A stretch of DNA of 64,000 bases. Origin: Mauremys mutica (taxonomy: Eukaryota > Chordata > Testudines > Geoemydidae). The notes under the pieces are model-generated. The model ran no database searches and was not told the DNA's origin. It was given only the letters and a program-made list of their open reading frames with translations. The DNA lies in contig NC_059073.1 of the NCBI RefSeq assembly GCF_020497125.1, forward strand, positions 13,475,225 through 13,539,224, in the 5' to 3' direction. Shown here one piece after another: positions 57,563 through 64,000 of the stretch. Every line of letters begins with the position of its first letter. Position 1 is the first letter of the stretch. Made by a program: the position numbers and the translations under genes.

Positions 57563-58930
57563 CTTCTAATTTTTCAGTGGAGCTATGAAACATCACACAG
57601 TGAATTATTTAGAGTCCTGACATAGGCTCTGTCATTCCACAGGTACAATACTGAATTCATGCAATTTTGTCATTAGAGAAGAGTGCTCTTGGTGGCAGTG
57701 ATGGTCCAGATTTGTCTTTTGTAATTGCAAGAATGAAAAAGAAAAATGAGGTGCATCAAATTTTTACAATTTTTGATTCACACTGAAGGTTGGCTTGTAA
57801 TATTTTTCAAAATATACATAAGTTGGTGGTAAAAATATTACATATTAGTAATTTATGTTCTGTGGAAATGCTGAAACACTTGTATAATAAGAGAAAGGAG
57901 TTCATTATTGAAAACTCATAAAAAATATTCATCTTAGTTTCATAATAACATTTCTCAAAATGAAAATCCTTATTGATTTTTACCTTTTTGTTCTGGTACT
58001 ATACATGTCTGCATTCATTCCTGAAACACTGCCTCTCTTACCTGCTTAACTGTTCTTATGTTTTGAGCTAAATCCTATTTTGGAGAAAGTATGTAAAATG
58101 TGGTGGTGTGTGGGAGGTCTCATCTGTATACCCTTTAAATAAAGCTTAGTTTAAGCTTTTAACAATGGAACTACAAAGTTCTGAGGAAAGAAGGTGGTGA
58201 GATAACACAGAATAAAAACATGTATTTTAAAGATACTTGTATAGCAGCTTATTTTCCAGCTGCTACTTGAAATAGAAGGGCAGGGGATGAAAACACTGTT
58301 TCTTTAAATAGACCGTCAGGTTACCACAGCATCTGGCTTCTTCTGTGGCAGATACTGCATTTCTCATTAATGGTACCTTGCAAGTGTCTGCTGTTGCCAT
58401 AGTAACTATCTCTGAGCCTTACACCTAAGATTTATCCTGACAAAGGTTATTGTGGCAACTGCTACTAATTGGGATTTTGTATATCTTGCTATTTTTAACC
58501 CCCTTTTTTAAGTTACATGGATGTATTGGCAGAATGGTTGTAGATGAGAAAACACTTTCCAGGGTAGAACTAATTGTCTGGAAACTAAGATCTACATTTT
58601 GTTCTGTGGTTGGCCAGAATAATATAAGTTATAAATTGTATGAGCTAAAATTCCTGTGCTATCCTTTTTGTAATACTTAAGAATTTTTTTATATATTAAA
58701 AAGACATTGTCCCTGTCCTGAGGAGCTGAAAGGTGTGACATAATGAGAAGTGTGAGGAACAAAACAGGAAGGGCTGGGAAAGGAAGGACAGATGCAACAT
58801 CACTAAGATTGTGGTTACTCAGTGAAGGCTAGTGCACAGCATGTTAGAGCAAAACGTTCTTTTAAAAATAAATATCTTGAAGACTTCATCAACTAGTTCT
58901 TTCTAGGTGTCATGGGAAAAAGTGGGGGGA

Positions 58931-59115
58931 GGGATAGCTCAATGGTTTGAGCATTGGCCTGCTAAACCCAGGGTTGAGAGTTCAGTCCTTGAGGGGACCA
59001 TTTAGGGAACTGGGGCAAAAATCTGTCTGGGGGTTGGTCCTGCTTTGAGCAGGGGGTTGGACTAGATGACCTCCTGAGGTCCCTTCCAACCCTAATATTC
59101 TATGGTTCTATGATT
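58931..59115 (+). repeat. tRNA-headed SINE, full length
   Basis: 'gggatagctcaatggtttgagca' holds an A-box-like tagctcaatggtttgag and 'ggttgagagttcagtcc' a B-box-like element, the internal promoter for RNA polymerase III. The 3' 75 bases are the CR1 tail, so the SINE is expected to use CR1 machinery. No clear target duplication is visible. Confidence 0.9.
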
Positions 59116-59319
59116 TTCAGTAGGGATTGAAGGGACCATTCTTGAACAGTTCTAAGGGGTGTTGAGTGGCCTCAAATCTCATTGGTGTTGATGAGACCTG
59201 AGGGCATTCACCTTTCAGGATCGTTCCCTAGATAAGCAGGAAGATGATAGCTTTGTATATAGCTCAGGAAGCACAGTACATGGCAAGGGAGCAGCATGAA
59301 AGTGAAGCTTTAAGGGAAG

Positions 59320-60537
59320 TGAAAAATAGAGAGTGGCTAAGTTTATCATCTTTGTCACAGTGGAAGGACTTTATGGTGAAGTGATATATCTTGACTTTAG
59401 CAAAGCTTTTGATACGGTCGCCCACAGTATTCTTGCCAGCAAGTTAAACAAGTATGGATTGGATGAATGGACTATAAGGTGGCTAGAAAGCTGGCTAGAT
59501 TGTCGGGCTCAACGGGTAGTAATCAACGGCTTGATGACTAGTTGGCAGCCGGTATCAAGCAGAGTGCCCCAGGAGTCGATTCTGGGGCTGGTTTTGTTCA
59601 GCATCTTTATTAATGATCTGGATGATGGGATGGATTGCACCCTCAGCAAGTTCACAGATGACACTAAACTGGGGAAGGAGGTAGATATGCTGGAGAGTAA
59701 GGATAAGGTCCAGAGTGACCTAAGACAAATTGGAGGATTGGGCCAAAAAAAATCAGATGAGGTTCAACAAGGACAAGTGCAGAGTCCTGCACTTAGGAAG
59801 GAAGAATCCCATGCAGCGCTACAGGCTGGGGACCGCCTGGCTAAGCAGCAGTTCTGCAGAAAACGACCTGGCGATTACAGTGGATGAGAAGCTGGATATG
59901 AGTCAGCAGTGTGCCCTTGTTGCCAAGCAGGCTAACAGCATATTGGGCTGCATTAGTAGGAGCATTACCAGCAGATCGAGGGAAGTGATTATTCCCCTCT
60001 ATTTGGCACTGTTGAGGCCACATCTGAAGTATTACATCCAGTTTTGAGCCCCCCACGACAGAAAGGATGTGGACAAATTGGAGAGTCCAGCGGAAAGCAA
60101 CAGAAATGATTAGGGGGCTGGGGCAAATGACTTATGGGGAGAGGCTGAGGGAACTGTTTAGTCTGCAGAAGAGAAAAGCGAGGGGGTATTTGATAGCAGC
60201 ATTCAACTACCTGAAGAGGGGTTCCAAAGAGCATGGAGCTCAGCTGTTCTCAGTGGTGGCAGATGACAGAACAAGGAGTAATGGTCTCAAGTTGCAGTGG
60301 GGGAGGTCTAGGTTGGATATGAGGAAACACTATTTCACTAGGAGGGTGATGAAGCACTGTAATGGGTTACCTAGGGAGGTAGTGAAATCTCCATCCTTAG
60401 AGGTTTTTAAGGCTCGGCTTGACAAAGCCTTGGCTGGGATGATTTAGTTTGTGTTGCTCCTGCTTTGAGCAGGGGATTGTACTGGATGACCTCCTGAGGT
60501 CTCTTCCAACACCAATCTTCTGTGATTCTGTGAATCT
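59320..60537 (+). mobile_element. CR1 LINE fragment with RT core residues kept
   Basis: It covers RT motif A to the 3' end, ending 'cttctgtgattctgtgaatcta'. Three overlapping frames: 59333-59887, 59730-60047 and 60067-60447. The last reads RKATEMIRGLGQMTYGERLR, RGYLIAAFNYLKRGSKEHGA, TRSNGLKLQWGRSRLDMRKH and NGLPREVVKSPSLEVFKARL. Frameshifts near 59735 and a stop at 60045 break it. Endonuclease absent. Confidence 0.88.
59333..59887 (+). pseudogene. CR1 reverse transcriptase core fragment
   Basis: The frame reads VIYLDFSKAFDTVAHSILAS (motif A, with Asp), then GLDEWTIRWLESWLDCRAQR, VVINGLMTSW, SRVPQESILGLVLFSIFIND (motif B region, with Q-E-S in place of the usual Q-G-S) and LSKFTDDTKLG (motif C, with both aspartates and Ala changed to Thr). 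The catalytic aspartates survive, but the 5' half of the RT is truncated. After about 59735 the frame no longer matches CR1; the proper continuation is the frame at 59730-60047 ([20 protein letters not shown]). Confidence 0.85.
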
Positions 60538-60719
60538 AAGTGTAGTTATACTATCCAACATTAAATATACCTAGAACTTTGGTAAAACGAGACTTAATCT
60601 GAAGGAAGGTAACCTCATAAACAAGAGAGCCAAAATAAGAGCAATACAAGCTATACCAGTAGGGGGAACAGAGGGAAGTGACTTAAATCTTCAGTTAATA
60701 GGAAGGGCATAGACAGTGC

Positions 60720-61120
60720 TCAGCATTTATTTTACTCTAAATCAATTTATGCAGTTGTTGCGTATCTGAGTTAATGACTCAAGATTGTCGAAAAAGACTC
60801 AACTGGAATTATTTAATCTAAGATTATCAATCAGATTAGTACAGCACTATACAGAATACAGAAAGTAATAGCTACATTACCACCCTTTGTTGTCAGATTA
60901 AGAGCTGGATATGTGACTCTCTTGCATCTGGAAGGGATGCGCCGTTTTCATCCCCCAACTAAATTCCCATACTAGTAGCATTATACAGGGTTTTAGACAA
61001 AGGAAACCTCATTGCCAAGAACATTCTCCCAGAAACATATTTTGTGATGTCTATACACGCTCAGTTTACGTAATTTATATTTGAAAGCATGATTATTTAC
61101 AGCTGGGAGACTCACAATTC
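60720..61120. repeat. Unclassified LTR-like interspersed repeat, copy 2
   Basis: The segment 'actcaactggaattatttaatctaagattatcaatcag.ttagtacagcactatacagaatacagaaagta' (60799-60869) matches 26432-26510. Downstream similarity is weaker ('gcattatacagg..' and 'gagacc..'). No coding block. Confidence 0.45.
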
Positions 61121-61587
61121 TTCAAGATAGTATCTCTCAGTGAGTCCTTCTTAGCCCACAATCATTCTCTCTGTTGATCCCCTAACAGGAAAATCTGTTA
61201 TAATAGTCATCCCTGATTAATTTCCTAAGTAGCCCCAGTCCTATCCAGGTGCAGCAAAGGCCCTTCTGGAACCCATTGGGAGTTCCCCAGATTTGAGGGC
61301 CACTTCTCCTTGATGCTGGATAATAGGGAGATGATTATTCCACCTGACCAAACAGAAACTTTAATATTTATGCATAACATCTCCTCATAGTTTCCTGCTG
61401 ATGCTGCTGTCTTAGAGTTGTCTTCTCCAGTCACCAATGACTACAAGGCAAGAGCTTCTGAAGAGTGATGAAAAATCAAGCCAAGGTTGGGTTAATTCAG
61501 CTCCCAAGGATGAAAAATTAAAAAACTTGATTTATTTGGGAGAAAGGTTTATTCTTCTTCCAGTTTACAATTTAGAGTTGTTATATG

Positions 61588-61762
61588 CAATGTTGTTGTA
61601 GTTGAGTTGGTCCCAGAAACAAGGTGGGTGAAGTAATATCTTATATTGGACCAACTTCAGTTGGTGAGACAGAGAAGCTCTCTGTAAGCTTGAAAGCTTA
61701 TCTCTCACCAACAGAAGTTGATCCAATAAAAGATATTACCTCAGCCGCCTTGTAGCTCTAAT
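61588..61762. repeat. Palindromic interspersed repeat, copy 3 (most complete)
   Basis: 'gttgttgtagttgagttggtcccagaaacaaggtgggtgaagtaatatcttatattggaccaacttcagttggtgag' is followed, after a short 'cagagaagctctctgtaagcttgaaagctta' middle, by its near complement 'ctctcaccaacagaagttgatccaataaaagatattacctcagccgccttg'. Confidence 0.75.
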
Positions 61763-62416
61763 TTAGAATTGTGACTCACCAGGCGCTGCTTGCCAGCTAT
61801 GACTATTCAAACTGGGATGTAGTGTCTCAATTTCAGAACAAATTACCAGATGATGTGAAAGAGGAATTTAAAGCCTTTATAAATGAGAATCAGTTGCTTG
61901 CTTGCTCCTCCCTACAGGATGGCAAAAGCCATTGTGCCTTGTGCTTCATGACTGGAAGCATCACACATACCAGCTGAAATGCACTGCACAACAGAGACTT
62001 GCCCTTTTAAGTCCCAAAATTATTTTTAGGCAAAACAGATGAGGCTCGGCACTCTAAAATATTCCAGGTGACCCTGAAATTGTTGGGTATTTTATATCTC
62101 TGTTATTAAGAGGAAACAGTTTCAGCCTCAGGTCCAAAAGAAGTATCTGTACTACCCAGTGGGATAGCCCATCAGCTCAAAAAAGTGTCACAGGTATCAA
62201 AAGAGGAGACCAAAACCTCCACCTACTTCACCTCTCCTACCTCAAGATTATTTTCAGCTTCCAAGCAGTCTTTTTGATTATTTGGTGCAGTGCAGCAAAC
62301 CATTCCTAGAGATCTCCCTTTGGCAGCATGTTGTCCCACTTCCTACATGCTTGTACCCACATTACATCAGATTGGTGGGGTCTGAGGACAGTGGAACTGG
62401 GATATACTCTGCAATT
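61763..62416 (+). mobile_element. DIRS fragment: gag C-terminal half to start of RT
   Basis: From 61764 the frame reads FRIVTHQALLASYDYSNWDV, then VSQFQNKLPDDVKEEFKAFI and NENQLLACSSLQ (to about 61918), the C-terminal part of DIRS gag. After frame changes the RT start follows (ITSDWWGLRTVELGYTLQF, about 62356-62413). It ends at 'gcaattctt', where the next DIRS leader begins. Confidence 0.75.
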
Positions 62417-62666
62417 CTTCAAGTGCTTGCACATGTCCATCCCACTGTAAGTATGTGTGTGTGCCTCATGCACAGTTGTTAGAGAACTTTTTCTCTGTGG
62501 TATCCCTCGGGGCAGTGCAAGTGCCTTCTGTCACCACATGCCACTGTATGCTGGTATAAGAGTTAAGAGTGTGAAGCCACCTCTGACCTCCCTCAGTTCC
62601 TGCTTACTGCATGTGACAGTTGTCAGAGCAATCTCAGACTTGTCATAAGTGCTTCCCTCGCTTCTT

Positions 62667-62698
62667 TTATATATATCTATATCTATATATCTATATCC
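62667..62698 (+). repeat. (TATATC)n microsatellite
   Basis: Short TA-rich run: tatatatatctatatctatatatctatatcc. Confidence 0.85.
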
Positions 62699-63618
62699 TG
62701 TTATTGTTAGGAATTAGTTAGTGAAGTTTGTTTGTTTTTAGCTTGTTTAAATGATAGATTTCAGTCTTAGGTCTTTTTGGACCAGTTTTTCATCTTTCAG
62801 TACTGGGATTGGTACTGGAACGATGCTATGCCCACCAGGTGTTCAGTCCTGCTGGACTTGTGGTAAGCCTATGCCAGTCAGTGACCCCACACCTGGCCTG
62901 CTTGAAATGTTGGGGAGAATCCCCCCGTAAGTGACAAATGTCACAGTTGTAAGGGATTTAAGCTCCACTCAAAGAAAGAGTTGTGAGGCTCAAATGTTCA
63001 CTCACGGAGCACCCCAAGTATATTGATGCCGGTACGGAGCACTTTGGAGATATCTGCAGCTCCTTGGTCCCATTCTAAGAAAAGGATTAGAGGCATTAGT
63101 CTGTGTCCCATCCAAGACAGAGGGCATAACCTTCATCAGAGAGTTGGAGACCATGAGTCATGTGATAGTCAAAGCACTGGCCTCCTTCTAAGGGGCTATG
63201 GCCCCCTCGGGGGTGGATCCCAGGCCCATATCAGTGTCTTTTATAGACACCATGAAGTGTACCACTTCCCACTTAGCCCTCCCTACAGTCATCAAGATTG
63301 CTCTGGGGGCATTGGCACCAAAAGCATCATTCTCTAGTACCTGGTACTGAGCAGCCAAAAGTCACTTCGGTGACTTCCCCACCACAAGTTATGGAACAGG
63401 CACCACCTGTGAATACTGTGGCATACTCTTCCTTGTTGCCAGACAAGGCTGTTGACAGTCAGGTAGAGGAGATGCATGAAAGCTCTTGTGAATTTATCAA
63501 CACTCTGGTATCGATGGCCCCTCTTAGGTGGTTCTGTGATTAATGAAGCCATTACAGAGACAGTTAAGGGCAGTGGCACACATCATTCTCCTTCCCCTCC
63601 ACAGCAAAGTGAGCTGAA

Positions 63619-63843
63619 ATGAGGTACTACATACCCTCTGAGGGTTATGAAAATATTTACTCTAGCCCTCCCCCAGGTTTCTTGATGGTCATAGCTCTTA
63701 GTGAATGTGAGGTACAAGGACACCAAGCATTGACACTGAAGGGCAAAGATTTGAGAAGGCTGGACTTGTTTGGAAAGAAATTTTATTGTATAGGAAATCT
63801 GCAACTCAGGATTCCAAACCAACAGGCACGCCTGAGCTTCTAG
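63619..63843 (+). pseudogene. DIRS gag middle segment
   Basis: This 74-residue open stretch ends in KDLRRLDLFGKKFYCIGNLQ LRIPN. 'RLDLFGRKxYS..xLQxRIxN' is a strongly conserved block in vertebrate DIRS gag-like proteins. The upstream 40 residues match less well. It ends in a stop at 63841. Role is structural, with no enzymatic motif. Confidence 0.7.
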
Positions 63844-63880
63844 GACTTCATTCTTTGGGAGAAAGTTATAAAATTTAAAG

Positions 63881-64000
63881 TAGGGTTGTCAAGTGATTAA
63901 TTGCGATTAATCGCGCTGTTAAAACAATAAAAGAACACCATTTATTTAAATATTTTTGGATGTTTTCTACATTTTCAAATATATTGATTTCAGTTACAAC
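63881..64000 (-). mobile_element. hAT terminus, cut by the window end
   Basis: 'tagggttgtcaagtgattaattgcgattaatcgcgctgttaaaacaataaaagaacaccatttatttaaatatttttgga' is the inverse of the right end of the 20094-21315 element (21150-21310), including 'ttttctacattttcaaatatattgatttcagttaca'. The element continues beyond the window. Confidence 0.75.

Larger units (their letters stand above)
62416..63855 (+). mobile_element. DIRS fragment: leader and gag N-terminal half
   Basis: It starts 'cttcaagtgcttgcacatgtccatcccactgtaagtatgtgtg', a DIRS leader like that at 15875. It runs through a gag cysteine-rich start around 62850-62960 (stops present) to KDLRRLDLFGKKFYCIGNLQ, LRIPNQQARLSF (63744-63839). That last block normally precedes the HQALLASYDY block, which here lies upstream at 61771. 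Broken frames throughout. Confidence 0.75.
32718..64000 (+). other. TRAPPC9: TRAPPC9 intron, 5' part, running off the window
   Basis: The intron starts with the donor GTAAGT and has no recognisable TRAPPC9 exon before the window end. The gaps 32730-33890, 36030-36880, 40570-42100, 46430-47820, 49560-50730, 51340-52130, 53900-54620, 54910-56030, 56970-57400, 57570-58920 and 61130-61580 carry no gene I can support. Some, such as 46920-47330 and 36700-36880, are C/T-rich. A piece at 46360-46420 resembles a common amniote interspersed repeat, but I cannot name the family. Confidence 0.75.

Noticed and set aside
58931..59003. Possible tRNA gene
   Set aside because: A- and B-box-like words are present but the sequence runs straight into a CR1-like tail and lacks a proper cloverleaf; it is a SINE head.
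61225..61437. 70-residue frame on the - strand
   Set aside because: No family features and adjacent to an unclassified repeat; likely chance.
1..64000. CRISPR arrays, operons, bacterial promoters or phage modules
   Set aside because: Spliced exons, SINEs, LINEs and vertebrate DNA transposons show this is animal nuclear DNA; no regularly spaced repeat array of CRISPR type is present.

Overview
This window is vertebrate nuclear DNA, most likely from a turtle or close sauropsid relative. It is AT-rich and intronic. It is filled with degraded CR1 LINEs, DIRS-type tyrosine-recombinase retrotransposons, a Penelope-like element carrying a GIY-YIG endonuclease, hAT and Harbinger-like DNA transposons, tRNA-headed SINEs that share a CR1 tail, and at least one solo LTR. 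The lineage call rests on this repeat mix and on recognition of families; it was not searched.

The only host gene I can support is TRAPPC9 (NIBP/Trs120 subunit of TRAPPII), on the + strand. Two short internal coding exons are visible, at 15047-15189 and 32607-32717. Both have AG/GT borders, and their phases fit: the last two bases of the first (AG) and the first base of the second (C) make a serine codon. The rest of the window is intron: at least 15 kb upstream, 17.4 kb between the exons, and at least 31 kb downstream. Nearly all other open frames are pieces of transposons or chance frames in GC-rich repeat interiors.

Layout. 1-3.9 kb: plain intron with one MIR. 3.9-7.7 kb: DIRS element with gag start, RT, RNase H and recombinase remnants and complementary end repeats. 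7.85-9.65 kb: Penelope-like element on the - strand, split by a hairpin-rich MITE. 9.7-15 kb: MIRs, a CR1, a hAT remnant. 15.05 kb: TRAPPC9 exon. 15.9-21.3 kb: second DIRS split by a CR1, another CR1, and a hAT piece carrying an inverted duplicate of its transposase end. 22-27 kb: MIR, CR1s, LTR-like sequence. 27-31.7 kb: a cluster of DNA transposons with clear target duplications, then an LTR-like element. 32.6 kb: TRAPPC9 exon. 33.9-46.1 kb: old L2-like LINE, several CR1s, a solo LTR. 47.8-56.9 kb: three large TIR elements (two hAT, one TA-flanked), an unrelated LINE remnant, and MITEs. 57.4-64 kb: two SINEs, a CR1 with its RT core residues, and two DIRS fragments joined out of order, running into a hAT end at the window edge.

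Nothing here acts as a joint system beyond TRAPPC9 itself. No autonomous transposon looks intact. The points of interest are structural: nested insertions with exact target duplications, MITEs with near-perfect long hairpins, and out-of-order DIRS pieces. I did not find a previously undescribed functional system.
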